The notes under the pieces were generated by a model. It was not told the DNA's origin. It did not search any database and saw only the letters and a list, made by a program, of their open reading frames with translations. A program made the translations under genes and the position numbers. 64,000 bases of DNA from a bacterium (GTDB lineage Bacteria; Verrucomicrobiota; Verrucomicrobiia; Limisphaerales; RI-55), in NCBI GenBank assembly GCA_016124235.1, contig WGOC01000012.1, positions 1-64,000 of the forward strand, in the 5' to 3' direction. Of the stretch, positions 17,082 through 25,969 are shown piece after piece; the stretch's first letter is position 1, and the number at the start of each line of letters is the position of its first letter.

Positions 17082-18401
17082 CTACTTTTGCAGGCAATAC
17101 AATTTGCGCTCCGTGCGTACGAAGAGCTGCCCTTCGGCGGCGACTATTGAGGTCCGTAGCTCGCGGTCACCTTGATCCCCCATGTCGACCGAATGCAGCA
17201 ATTTGAACTCGTTCCCGCCCGCGCGAACCACGAACACGCGCCCATCGTGATTCATCAGGTAAATCTTGCCATCGGCACCCAGCGGTGACGCTTCAAACTT
17301 CGAACGTGATTCAAATTCTCCCTGCCAGATGATCTTGCCGGTTGCGGGTTCCAGACGAACCAGCACTTTCCGATCGGAATTCAATACGTACACACTGCCT
17401 TCGTAGAGCAGAGGCGTCGAGACGTCGGAAGAAACCTCTCTCTCGGTGCTCACCCAAGCCAGGGCATCATCTTCATGCGTCCCCTTAAGTCCGGCTTTGA
17501 CTGCAAATATCGGCGCGCCTTTCGGACCGCACGCCAGCACAACGGACCCCGCCCCCAGAGGCGATGGAACAAGCCTCCAATGAGTGATTCGATTGGGGTT
17601 CCAGGTTCCCCAGCGCCACAATTCTTCACCCGTCGCTGGATCGTGGCCGGTCAGACAATCACCTCCAGCAATGAGCAGTTCCTTACGGCCTTCATACACG
17701 AAGGGCACCGGCGTGCTGTAAGCTTCGTGTGACTCCATTCGCGCAGTGCTTGGGCGCACATGCCGCCAAAGCTCCTTGCCCGTTTGCGGGTCCATCGCGA
17801 GGAGATAGGAATCGATCGGCCCGTCTGTCCGACCGCGACCGTTGACCGGTTGATCGCGTTGCAATACCTGCAAATAGAGCCGTCCCTCGTAGAGCAATGG
17901 ACTGCTCGAGAAAGTCCATTGAAAGGCAAAATCGCCATAATCCTTCTGGATATTCCGTGACCACAACTTGTTCCCCTCAAAGTCACAAGCCATCATTTCT
18001 CCGTTGCCGAAAAAGAATACCACCTGCTTGCCGTCAGTTGTCGGCGAAGGCGACGCGTAATTGCTCTTCTCATCGCGGGATATCCCAACGCCAGCCTCCT
18101 TCTTCCAAAGCACCGCACCATCGGATCGCTTCAGGCAATAGACGAGCAGCGTGCGCGTATTTTCATCCGTCGCCGTAACGAAAACCCGGTCGCCCCAGAT
18201 GATCGGGGTTGACGCAGCGCGGCCGGGAAATTCCATCACCCAGTGCACGTTCTCAGTCTTGGAGAACGTTTCCGGCAGACCGGTTTCCGTGGTCGATCCA
18301 TTGTGGAACGGACCCCGCCAGTCAGGCCAATTCGCGGACGTTGCGGGTAAAGTCCAGAGCAGAATTCCGGCTAACAGTGGTTGAAGCGATGACGTCTTCA
18401 T
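17082..18401 (-). CDS. Secreted PQQ-like beta-propeller protein
   Basis: A 439-residue exported protein with signal peptide LLAGILLWTLPATSA from ATG 18401. The mature part opens with WPDWRGPFHNGSTTETGLP, a typical start of this family in Verrucomicrobia and Planctomycetes. Repeated blades have the form ATGEELW, ATGKIIWQGEF and SDGAVLWKKE, as in BamB-like and quinoprotein propellers. No catalytic quinoprotein residues are evident, so it is more likely a scaffold or binding protein than a dehydrogenase. Two further family members are at 36.9-40.9 kb. Confidence 0.82.
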   Translation of the reverse strand: MKTSSLQPLLAGILLWTLPATSANWPDWRGPFHNGSTTETGLPETFSKTENVHWVMEFPGRAASTPIIWGDRVFVTATDENTRTLLVYCLKRSDGAVLWKKEAGVGISRDEKSNYASPSPTTDGKQVVFFFGNGEMMACDFEGNKLWSRNIQKDYGDFAFQWTFSSSPLLYEGRLYLQVLQRDQPVNGRGRTDGPIDSYLLAMDPQTGKELWRHVRPSTARMESHEAYSTPVPFVYEGRKELLIAGGDCLTGHDPATGEELWRWGTWNPNRITHWRLVPSPLGAGSVVLACGPKGAPIFAVKAGLKGTHEDDALAWVSTEREVSSDVSTPLLYEGSVYVLNSDRKVLVRLEPATGKIIWQGEFESRSKFEASPLGADGKIYLMNHDGRVFVVRAGGNEFKLLHSVDMGDQGDRELRTSIVAAEGQLFVRTERKLYCLQK

Positions 18402-18603
18402 AGGTGTTTTCGAAGACTGCCCGACGTCACCAGTGGCTGGCAACCCCAGTTTTGCACCGAAGCCGGCAAGTTCAATTGTGGTCGCCAGATTCTAGATCAC
18501 CGACACACTCAGTTCATGATTAGCCGCATTTTAAGCCGAATCCAGCGCGTTGCCGTCTGCTTATGGCTTGACGAAGCTGGTCGTTCCCGATGCAATCCGG
18601 CGC

Positions 18604-18984
18604 ATGAAAATGAAATGGCTTGCCTGCCTCCTCATTTGCGGTGTTCTGCCGCTGGTCACCGGTTGCCGGCCGGATTTGGCCGGCCGGAACAATTTCGCCG
18701 TGCCGTTCCTGCAGGACACGATCGAATCCCGCTATCCCCGATCCATCGACAAGGTGTTGGTCGCCGCCCGCGAAACGCTTGCGTTCAACGGCACCATCAC
18801 CAGTGACGACTCCGTCACCCGAACCTTGCAAGGTCAGGTCAATAACAAGCGGGTCTACGTGAAGGTCGAGGAACTCGAGCCTCAGGTCACGCGTGTGCTG
18901 GTCCAGGTGTTCACGAAGGGCGGCGGGACGGACATTCAATTGGCGGCGGAAATCGACAAACAGATCGCCCTGCGCTTGAAATAA
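18604..18984 (+). CDS. DUF3568-type lipoprotein
   Basis: A 126-residue predicted lipoprotein. ATG 18604 gives a lipoprotein signal peptide ending in the lipobox VTGC (near residue 20). The mature part, with YPRSIDKVLVAARETLAF and VTRVLVQVF, follows the DUF3568 pattern of small periplasmic lipoproteins of unknown function. An in-frame ATG at 18550 would bury the signal peptide and is rejected. A hairpin with a T-rich tail at 19028-19064 likely terminates its transcript. Confidence 0.75.
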   Translation: MKMKWLACLLICGVLPLVTGCRPDLAGRNNFAVPFLQDTIESRYPRSIDKVLVAARETLAFNGTITSDDSVTRTLQGQVNNKRVYVKVEELEPQVTRVLVQVFTKGGGTDIQLAAEIDKQIALRLK

Positions 18985-19001
18985 ATTTTAACCCCTGCGG
19001 A

Positions 19002-20207
19002 CTATCGCAGGCCCAAGTCCTTTTCATAAGAGCCGAGCTGCACGTCTCGGCTCTTTTCTTTTCCCTTAAGCTCGCGCGCGAGCATGGCCCGCCGCCGTGC
19101 CGCCACTTCGGCCGCCGGAGATTTTGGAAAACGCCGTTCGATCCTTTTCAGAGCCTCTTCGGCCGCCGGCACGTCGGACGCCACTTGAATATGGTAATCC
19201 GCCATTAGGTTCAACCACCTCACGACGCTCTTTCGATCCTGGCCCGGCTGCCGAACGAGCATCTCCAATTGCTCGCAAGCGAGAACGGCATCACCGAGAT
19301 GTTTGGCATAAAGCACCGCCAACTCTTCCCGCGCGGTCCGGTCCTGGGGATGAATTTCCAGGTGATTCACCAACCGACCGATGGCGTCGTCTGGCGTTTC
19401 CTCTTTGACCTCCACTTTCACATCCGACCGTTCGCGAATCACTACTTTGGGCATTTCCTTCAACTCGATCGTGCGCGGCTCATTCTTTTGATCGAGCATT
19501 TCCTGCGTAGGCAGATGGGCGATACGTTGCTGAGCCTCACTGGCCACCGGATGGTTGGGAAAGAGGCTGCCCACACGTTCGAATGCCGCCATCGCACCGG
19601 CCTGATTCCGGCCGATTTGCAATTGCCAGTCGGCCAGCGCTGACAAAGCCCCAAAGACGCGCCCCGGTTTATCTGGATGCGAACGGCAAATTTGATCGAT
19701 TGTCTCCGTGGCGCATTTGAGATCGCGTTGATCGACGGCTTGAATCTTGGCCTTGAACATAAGCCCATTGAAATCATCGGGAAATTGTTCCAACTGCGAT
19801 TCGATCGCCTCAATGGCTTCGCCGAACTTCTGCTGCTGTCGCAATCCGCGCGCAATGCTGTAAAATGGCTGTCGATCGGGCGGCGCGCTCCCACCTGTGT
19901 AAAGGACTTCAAATGGTCGAGCGATTAATTCAGTGATGTGGCGTCGCCAGAGGATCGCCAATATTACCCCGAAGACAGCTGCCGCGGGGACACCGCCAAA
20001 AGCGGCGACATATCCTCCTTGGGCAAACATTCGCCCGATAACCACATAAGCCACCGCACAAATGACGGCCGTGATGATTGTCTTTACGAGGATCGTACGC
20101 GGCTCGGTGCTCGTCTGCAGCCCCTTGACGAAAAGCCACACCAACCCGGCGCTTGCCGCCAGTATGATCAGGAGACCCAATGCCTGGTTGAGAGTCACGA
20201 CAATCAA
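19002..20207 (-). CDS. Membrane-anchored TPR protein
   Basis: A 401-residue protein with three N-terminal membrane segments (LGLLIILAASAGLVWLFV, TIITAVICAVAYVVIGRMF, GVPAAAVFGVILAILW). A region of TPR-like helical repeats follows (residues about 120-230 and 275-390). It starts at a TTG that overlaps the stop codon of the PilT-like gene (TTGA), so the two are translationally coupled. Together with the upstream TPR gene this suggests a membrane complex served by the ATPase. The 3' end contains the terminator hairpin of the convergent lipoprotein gene. Confidence 0.7.
   Translation of the reverse strand: MIVVTLNQALGLLIILAASAGLVWLFVKGLQTSTEPRTILVKTIITAVICAVAYVVIGRMFAQGGYVAAFGGVPAAAVFGVILAILWRRHITELIARPFEVLYTGGSAPPDRQPFYSIARGLRQQQKFGEAIEAIESQLEQFPDDFNGLMFKAKIQAVDQRDLKCATETIDQICRSHPDKPGRVFGALSALADWQLQIGRNQAGAMAAFERVGSLFPNHPVASEAQQRIAHLPTQEMLDQKNEPRTIELKEMPKVVIRERSDVKVEVKEETPDDAIGRLVNHLEIHPQDRTAREELAVLYAKHLGDAVLACEQLEMLVRQPGQDRKSVVRWLNLMADYHIQVASDVPAAEEALKRIERRFPKSPAAEVAARRRAMLARELKGKEKSRDVQLGSYEKDLGLR
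19028..19064 (+). terminator. Intrinsic terminator inside the TPR coding sequence
   Basis: AAGAGCCGAG (19028-19037) pairs with CTCGGCTCTT (19046-19055) around an 8-nt loop and is followed by a T-rich tail TTCTTTTCCC. It is correctly placed to end the plus-strand lipoprotein transcript. It lies within the last codons of the minus-strand TPR gene. Confidence 0.7.
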
Positions 20208-21283
20208 GCTCTTGCCGGATTGCGATCGATGCGGTTGCGAATGCGTTCCGGCTCGCGGGCGCGTGTCATGGCCGTGTCATAGGTGATCAGACAACGGCAA
20301 TAGAGATCATATAGGCAGTTGTCCATCATCACCATGCCCTCGCGACCGCCGGTTTGGAGAACATTGTCGAGCTGGTGAAGTTGATTTTCACGGATCAAAC
20401 TACGCACCGCGTTTGTGGCGACCAATAGTTCGTAGGCGAGAACACGCCGGGTACGATCGGCCGCCGGCAACAGCTCCTGGGAAATAACCCCGTGCAACGT
20501 GTTTGACATTTGAAGAATGACCTGCCGCTGGGCATTTCCTTCAAAGACGCCGACGATGCGCTCCAAGGCGAGCGTAGCATTTGGTGAGTGTAATGTCGCC
20601 ATCACGAGGTGGCCGCTTTCGGCCGCGGTCAGTGCCGTGGAAATGGTTTCGTGATCGCGCAACTCACCGACCACGATGATATCCGGATCCTGACGCAGGA
20701 CGTGAATCAAAGCCCGATTGAACGATTTGGTGTCCGTCAGCACCTCCTGCTGCACCACAATCGCACGGTTGTTCTGGTGCACGTATTCGATCGGGTCCTC
20801 GATCGTCACAATCTTGCAGCGACGCTCCTGGTTGATCAGGTCGATCAAATAGTTGAGCGTTGTCGTCTTGCCGGCACCGGTTGGCCCGGTAATCAAAATC
20901 AATCCATTTGGTTTTCGAGCGAGTTCATCCAGACGCTCGGGCAGCCCAAGGTCGTCCCGTGAGTAAATCACTTCGCCACAAAACCGGAAACAAATCTCCG
21001 GCTGCCCGTTTCGCCGGTAAAGGGTCGCGCGCAAGCGGCCGGCTTCCGGATGATTCAACGAAATGCACAGCTCCCATTCTTGATCGAACTTGGCGAGTTG
21101 CTGGTCGTTGAGCAACGCCCGCGTCATGTCGTTCAGATCCTGCGGTGTCAGGGCGTCTTCCTGCGCGAGGATGATTTCTCCATTCACGCGGTAGGACGGC
21201 GGCACCCCGACGATAAAATGCAGGTCGGAAGCGTTGAATTCGTTGGCCGCGACCAAAAAGCGATTGAGATTGGGAGGGATCAT
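20204..21283 (-). CDS. PilT-like twitching/secretion ATPase
   Basis: A 359-residue hexameric ATPase of the PilT/GspE superfamily, which drives retraction or assembly of type IV pilus-like fibres at the inner membrane. Conserved parts are SDLHFIVG at the N-terminus, Walker A GPTGAGKTTT near residue 133, the Asp box TIEDPIEY near 162, Walker B DPDIIVVGELRD near 203, and the His box GHLVMATLHS near 229. ATG 21283 overlaps the stop of the upstream TPR gene (ATGA). The frame continues to an upstream start at 21301. No pilus assembly platform gene is adjacent. Confidence 0.85.
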   Translation of the reverse strand: MIPPNLNRFLVAANEFNASDLHFIVGVPPSYRVNGEIILAQEDALTPQDLNDMTRALLNDQQLAKFDQEWELCISLNHPEAGRLRATLYRRNGQPEICFRFCGEVIYSRDDLGLPERLDELARKPNGLILITGPTGAGKTTTLNYLIDLINQERRCKIVTIEDPIEYVHQNNRAIVVQQEVLTDTKSFNRALIHVLRQDPDIIVVGELRDHETISTALTAAESGHLVMATLHSPNATLALERIVGVFEGNAQRQVILQMSNTLHGVISQELLPAADRTRRVLAYELLVATNAVRSLIRENQLHQLDNVLQTGGREGMVMMDNCLYDLYCRCLITYDTAMTRAREPERIRNRIDRNPARA

Positions 21284-22053
21284 CTTTGGAAGAGGCCACA
21301 AACGCTACCCATCACGCGGCGGAAAAATCCCGTATCGTCGACCGCTCGATTGGCTCTGCTCACCTCCTGCCACCGCGGACGCAATTCGGCGGCTTGGGCG
21401 AGCGACTGCCGGGCCGGTTTCACCATGCCGATCTCCTGCTGGCACCAACCGAGCAACAGCCAGCACGGCGCGTGATGCGGATGCCATTCGACGGCGCGTT
21501 GAGCAAGTTTTAAAGCCAACAAGAACTGCCGGTGAAAATACCGAATCCTCGCTGCCAGCCAGGCGATGAACCAATTGCCGGCCGCCAACGCCTGGGCCTT
21601 TTCAAAACAATACTCGGCGCGCTGCTCGCGGGCGCAAAGCAACACATCCGCACGAGAAAGCCAGACGTACGGAGATTCGCCCGGTTCCTCAATGGCGGCA
21701 TCGGAAAAAGCCAACGCCGGCCCGATTTCGCCCAACCGCCCCAACGCCACCGCCTTCGCCGCCAGCAGATCGGCTTCGCGCGGAAAATGCTCAAGCGCTT
21801 TGTCCGCCCAGACACACGCTTCGGCGAACTCTCCCATTTCGATCAACGACCGGACCTGTCCCGTCCAGGCCGCCGCCAAACCGGGATCGTGTTCGATGAC
21901 CTTGCCGTGCAAACGAAGCGATTCTTCAAAGTCCATGTTTTCGAACGCTTGATTCGCTTCGGCAAAGTAGTAGGCGGCGTCCTTGACAATACGTTCCCGG
22001 CGGGAGGATTGCTCCTCGCTTCCACTGAGCTCAAGATTGACGAAGCGGCTCAT
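21280..22053 (-). CDS. TPR-repeat protein
   Basis: A 257-residue soluble protein made almost entirely of TPR-like helical hairpins (AAYYFAEANQAFENMDFEESL, ALEHFPREADLLAAKAVALG, AQRAVEWHPHHAPCWLLLG). It has no signal peptide or membrane segment. Its stop codon overlaps the PilT-like start (ATGA), and the operon continues through PilT into the membrane-anchored TPR gene. A scaffold role for the ATPase is inferred from this coupling only. Confidence 0.7.
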   Translation of the reverse strand: MSRFVNLELSGSEEQSSRRERIVKDAAYYFAEANQAFENMDFEESLRLHGKVIEHDPGLAAAWTGQVRSLIEMGEFAEACVWADKALEHFPREADLLAAKAVALGRLGEIGPALAFSDAAIEEPGESPYVWLSRADVLLCAREQRAEYCFEKAQALAAGNWFIAWLAARIRYFHRQFLLALKLAQRAVEWHPHHAPCWLLLGWCQQEIGMVKPARQSLAQAAELRPRWQEVSRANRAVDDTGFFRRVMGSVCGLFQR

Positions 22054-22085
22054 GGCATCCGGTTCTCCCTCAAAAAGGTGCCCGC

Positions 22086-22385
22086 CTAAACGTCCAACTG
22101 GCGCTCGCAGTTTTCGCGCACATTCACGCCGTTACCGTTTTTGGAGAGCACGTAATAGTTAACCCATGGTGGTTCACAAAACCACCAAAATTCTCGTAGT
22201 CCCTGAGGCAGAGCGGTCGCCGCGGGCGCGAACCCCAACCGATTCACGCCCACGGCGCACTCCTCCCCCAAATTCTCCAACACCAGCTCCGGCCAGCCAT
22301 TGACCGAGCAGCACGGGCATTCCCACTGGGTCAGCTCCACGGGGAATGCCACCGGCTGATCAAATTCAATGACAACTTGAGCCAT
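22086..22385 (-). CDS. Hypothetical protein, 99 aa
   Basis: A small protein of unknown function. It has a beta-rich start (AQVVIEFDQPVAFPVEL) followed by a Cys cluster in WECPCCSVNGWPELVL and a Trp-rich centre (FWWFCEPPWVNYY). The CPCC group could bind a metal, but no second pair is clearly spaced for a zinc ribbon. It lies between the TPR operon and a small membrane protein gene on the same strand and may be co-transcribed with both. Confidence 0.55.
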   Translation of the reverse strand: MAQVVIEFDQPVAFPVELTQWECPCCSVNGWPELVLENLGEECAVGVNRLGFAPAATALPQGLREFWWFCEPPWVNYYVLSKNGNGVNVRENCERQLDV

Positions 22386-22395
22386 AAACCGAATT

Positions 22396-22755
22396 TCAAA
22401 TTTCCGTATCGATCTTCAACGCCGGCTTTATCGCGGGCGTCCGCCACGGCTGGATCGCGTCCGTCGCCATGGCGCATACCAGCGTTACGAGCAGCACAAT
22501 GCCGCTCACATAAACGGCACCCTCCCGCGTAACCGGTCGATTCTTCAACAGGACTCGCCCGGCAACGGCCACCCATATCAAAGGCAGCACCAGCAGCAGC
22601 CAGCCGTAATTCATGAAGAACAAATAGTCGCGCAGATCACCATGTCCCATCTCGTGGGCAACGCGATTGCTCGCCGCCACCGCCAGAATCCCGACGACCA
22701 AAACGCCCGTTTGCGCGAGCGCGATCATAACCGAGGTTCGGAGGGACGGTTTCAT
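22396..22755 (-). CDS. Small integral membrane protein, 119 aa
   Basis: Three hydrophobic segments are visible: SVMIALAQTGVLVVGILAVA, YGWLLLVLPLIWVAVA and AVYVSGIVLLVTLVCAMA. ATG 22755 is preferred over an in-frame ATG at 22950 because the extra 65 residues are Arg/Gly/His-rich and do not look like protein. No family was recognised. It sits 10 bp upstream of the 99-residue hypothetical gene. Confidence 0.5.
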   Translation of the reverse strand: MKPSLRTSVMIALAQTGVLVVGILAVAASNRVAHEMGHGDLRDYLFFMNYGWLLLVLPLIWVAVAGRVLLKNRPVTREGAVYVSGIVLLVTLVCAMATDAIQPWRTPAIKPALKIDTEI

Positions 22756-22998
22756 GACGAGATCGGCGTGCCCGCCACGGCGGTGGTTCGGTATCCAATT
22801 AACCAGGAAACCACCCAGTTCCCAGGCGAAGTCGTGGCCCAAACCACCGCCGCGCAGGCAAAAAAGCACGCGACCGGATTTGGATGCCTTGGGTTGCGGG
22901 TGCAGCTCATGAGCATAGGTCGGGTTACGTGGCTTCAGGAGTTCGACCACGCGACTGGGAAAACGTCACGCGCTCATTGACAGTTTTTTTGGGGCAAC

Positions 22999-23793
22999 CT
23001 ACTGCCCACCGCCGGGCGGAATCGGCCAGTTGTAACCGGCCGTAAAACCGCCATCCACATAAAGGATCTGGCCGGTCATCCAGGCAGATGCCTCCGAAGC
23101 GAGAAATAACGCTGCGCCAACCATGTCCTCGGGCTGGCCGAGCCGACGCAACGGCGTGTTGGGCATCACCCAATCCTGCATTGATTTCAACGACCATAGC
23201 TTCCGCGTTAGGTCCGTGATCACAAATCCGGGCGCGATCGCATTGACCCGGACGCCGTGCGGCCCCCACTCCATCGCCATCACCTTGGTCATGTGCCCCA
23301 TCGCCGCCTTGCTCATGGCGTAGGGTGCTACGTTGGCGAGCGGTTTGTCGTTATTCAGCGACGAGATGTTGATCTGGCAACCTTTTCCGGCTTTCACCTG
23401 ATGCTTGCCCACTTCCTTCGCGAGCAACCAAGCGCCTTTGAGGTTGATGTCCATGATGAAATCGTAATCTTCGTCAGTGACGTCGAACACCGGTTTGCGA
23501 CGGTTCACGCCCGCCACGTTGATCAATGTGTCGATCCGGCCAAATTCCTCCATCACCGAGGCCACCAACTTTGAAACGTCGTTAGATTTTGCGACGTCGG
23601 CGACACGATACTTCGTCGTCTTGGCGCCAGTCATTGATTCAACCGCAGCCTTGAGCGAGTTCTCGTCACGACTGGAAATGATCACCCGCGCACCGGTGTT
23701 CGCAAAGCCGGCCGCGATCGCGCAACCAATGCCCCGGCTGCCACCGGAAACGAGCACCACCTGATCGGAAACGGAGAAGAGATTGGAATTCAT
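22999..23793 (-). CDS. Short-chain dehydrogenase/reductase
   Basis: A 264-residue classical SDR. The NAD(P)-binding glycine motif is VSGGSRGIG near residue 15, the NAG motif is in NVAGVNRR near 92, and the catalytic Ser and YAMSK lie near 144 and 158. LYVDGGFTAGYN near the C-terminus is a common SDR ending. Overall pattern is closest to gluconate 5-dehydrogenase/KduD-type sugar-acid enzymes, but the substrate is not readable. ATG 23793 is chosen; a longer upstream frame crosses sequence without protein character. Confidence 0.82.
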   Translation of the reverse strand: MNSNLFSVSDQVVLVSGGSRGIGCAIAAGFANTGARVIISSRDENSLKAAVESMTGAKTTKYRVADVAKSNDVSKLVASVMEEFGRIDTLINVAGVNRRKPVFDVTDEDYDFIMDINLKGAWLLAKEVGKHQVKAGKGCQINISSLNNDKPLANVAPYAMSKAAMGHMTKVMAMEWGPHGVRVNAIAPGFVITDLTRKLWSLKSMQDWVMPNTPLRRLGQPEDMVGAALFLASEASAWMTGQILYVDGGFTAGYNWPIPPGGGQ

Positions 23794-24011
23794 GGACGGA
23801 GTTTTCGGTAATCGATCTCCAAATGGCCAGCCGCGAAGAAAAATAAATGACCACGGGCCTTCAGCAAAGAACCAATGACAAATGAAAAAAAGAACAAAGG
23901 AACTCTCAAAAGACAACCGCCCAAACGCTGACCGCCGCAATGTTTGGATATTGATCAGTTTGTAATTCTTTTGTCCTTTTGCTTTGGTCTTTTGACCTTT
24001 CCTGGACTTCG

Positions 24012-25313
24012 TCAGAAAACTCTCGCCCAAATCACCTTCAAATATCGGCTCTCCGGACAATTCGACATCACGGGATGATCGCCGCCCGGACCGGTTTGAT
24101 CGAGGAATTGCAGTTTGCGTTGCTGCCGGTGCGCGCCCTTGATGACCATGCGCTCGAAGTCTTCGAGATTGACCAGCCCCGAGCACGAACACGTCGCAAA
24201 TACGCCGCCCGGCTTCACGAGCGAAATGGCGAGCTGGTTCAGGTCTTCGTATTTGCGGCGGCCATCGTCGTAGCCCTCGCGATCCAGTACGAACTTCGGC
24301 GGATCCAAAATCACCGCGTCCCAACGTTCGGCGTTTTGTTGCATCTGGCGCGCGTAGGCAAACGAGTCGGCATGCACCCATTTGATCTTCGCCTGATTCA
24401 TATTGCCATTGCGTTTTGCCTGTTCGATCGCCTTTTCATCAAGGTCGACACCGGTCACGTCGGCGGCACCGCCGAGCACCGCGGCCGTCACCGAAAAGCC
24501 CCCCGTGTAACAACATAAATCGAGCACGCGCGCGCCCTCGGTGAACTTGCTGAACTTCAGCCGGTTTTCGCGTTGATCACAAAAGAAACCGGTCTTGTGC
24601 CCTTCGGCAAAGTTCACTTCATAGCGGACTCCATGCTCACGAATGCGCACCGTCCGCACCGCGTCGGATAACTCTGGCTTGACCTGCATGCGCTCGATGC
24701 TGGCGATCTGTGGATCGACATCGATGACGGCGCGCTTGGTGCCGAGTCGTTCGTGGAGCAACGGCAGCCAATCGGGCAGGCGCTCGTAAATGCCGAGGCT
24801 GTGGACTTCGATGCTCAACGTGTCTCCGAACTTGTCCACCACCAACCCGCTCAGGCTATCGCCGTCGGAATGAATCACGCGAAAGGCGTCCGTCGTGTCC
24901 AGCAGCTTGAGCGTGTTCAACCGCAGATCGATCGCCCGGTGAATCAGCGTCGTCAGGTAATCTTCATCGATGTGTTCCGCGCCGTGATGAATCATCCGCA
25001 ACGGCACGCGGGCCGGCGGATTGTAAAAACCGTGACCGAACGGCTGCCCTTCCTTGTCGTAAACCGTCACGATCTGCCCCGGGCTCGCGTCCTCGGAAGC
25101 CGCGCGGATCATCGCCGGGTAAATCGTGGGGTGATAGCTGAAGTACTTCATCTGCACCCACGGCTTCTGCCAGTTCGCGCTACCCTCCGGTGCCGGAGCC
25201 GACCGCAGCTTTTCCGCCCGCGACGGCAACGCCGGTCGAAACGGCCGACCGGGAGGTCTATTGGAGCGAAACGGACGACGATTAGGTTGGCGATCAGACG
25301 GACGCGACGACAT
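24012..25313 (-). CDS. RlmI-like 23S rRNA cytosine-C5 methyltransferase
   Basis: A 433-residue class I SAM-dependent rRNA methyltransferase. After an Arg/Pro-rich tail of about 50 residues comes a PUA-like RNA-binding domain (PGQIVTVYDKEGQPFGHGFY) and then the catalytic domain. The SAM loop is DLCCYTGGFSVTAA near residue 265, and DPPKF near 332 and the CSCSG cysteine motif near 378 define the RlmI/YccW group, which modifies C1962 of 23S rRNA. The basic N-terminal tail is longer than in the E. coli enzyme and may add RNA affinity. Confidence 0.85.
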   Translation of the reverse strand: MSSRPSDRQPNRRPFRSNRPPGRPFRPALPSRAEKLRSAPAPEGSANWQKPWVQMKYFSYHPTIYPAMIRAASEDASPGQIVTVYDKEGQPFGHGFYNPPARVPLRMIHHGAEHIDEDYLTTLIHRAIDLRLNTLKLLDTTDAFRVIHSDGDSLSGLVVDKFGDTLSIEVHSLGIYERLPDWLPLLHERLGTKRAVIDVDPQIASIERMQVKPELSDAVRTVRIREHGVRYEVNFAEGHKTGFFCDQRENRLKFSKFTEGARVLDLCCYTGGFSVTAAVLGGAADVTGVDLDEKAIEQAKRNGNMNQAKIKWVHADSFAYARQMQQNAERWDAVILDPPKFVLDREGYDDGRRKYEDLNQLAISLVKPGGVFATCSCSGLVNLEDFERMVIKGAHRQQRKLQFLDQTGPGGDHPVMSNCPESRYLKVIWARVF

Positions 25314-25489
25314 CCGCTTGGCGTACTATGAATTCACCCGGTCAATCAATCGGGAAAAGTGGAGCACTTTTCGTGGGTTGATCGCACGGTCCGGTCGACT
25401 CCATCCTCCGCGCAGCTCAACAACCTCAAACAAGTGCTTGAACCGGCCACAACTCAAACGCCTAATTTGACCAATCCATAAAAGCAACG

Positions 25490-25969
25490 GTGCGGCCCGA
25501 CTTCTTTCGGGGCAAGGATACTGCGGAACGAATTCGATTTAAGCTCAACGTGAAAACTGCAGCCACCACCATCGCGATCGCCGTGGCGGTCACTCTTGCC
25601 TTCGTGGTGGCTCGATTTGTGGACAACACGCTGGCACCCCTGTTTCTCAATTCCCGGATCGAGCGGCTGACCGAGTCCCATTTGCCGACAATCAGGGTTG
25701 AACAGGGACGCACCATTTATTGCCGCATGAAAGCGGATGATTTCCGATTTCCATTGCCGCTCGGATCGCGAGCGACAAACCTGATGATCACGGGAAGTTA
25801 CGATTCCGTTAAAGGCAGCGTCGAGGCACGGTTCGACAACACGAATCGAATTTCGGCTGATGATTATCAATCGTCACTTGCCGGCAAGCTACAGCCGGGC
25901 GGGCAGATCGCCGCGCGGGACATCCCCGGCGGTTTGCTGATTGAATTCGACTATTTTGGCGACCGGTAA
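25490..25969 (+). CDS. Hypothetical single-pass membrane protein, 159 aa
   Basis: The frame starts at a GTG; no ATG is available before the membrane segment TTIAIAVAVTLAFVVARFV. The remaining 110 residues are predicted outside the cytoplasm and beta-rich (LMITGSYDSVKGSVEARF, GGLLIEFDYFGDR at the end). No family was recognised. It stands alone between the divergent methyltransferase gene and a repeat-bearing intergenic region. Confidence 0.5.
   Translation: MRPDFFRGKDTAERIRFKLNVKTAATTIAIAVAVTLAFVVARFVDNTLAPLFLNSRIERLTESHLPTIRVEQGRTIYCRMKADDFRFPLPLGSRATNLMITGSYDSVKGSVEARFDNTNRISADDYQSSLAGKLQPGGQIAARDIPGGLLIEFDYFGDR

Noticed and set aside
23794..24011. Upstream extension of the SDR frame to 24381
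   Set aside because: It would overlap the methyltransferase gene end and passes through A/T-rich low-complexity sequence; the ATG at 23793 gives a normal SDR start.
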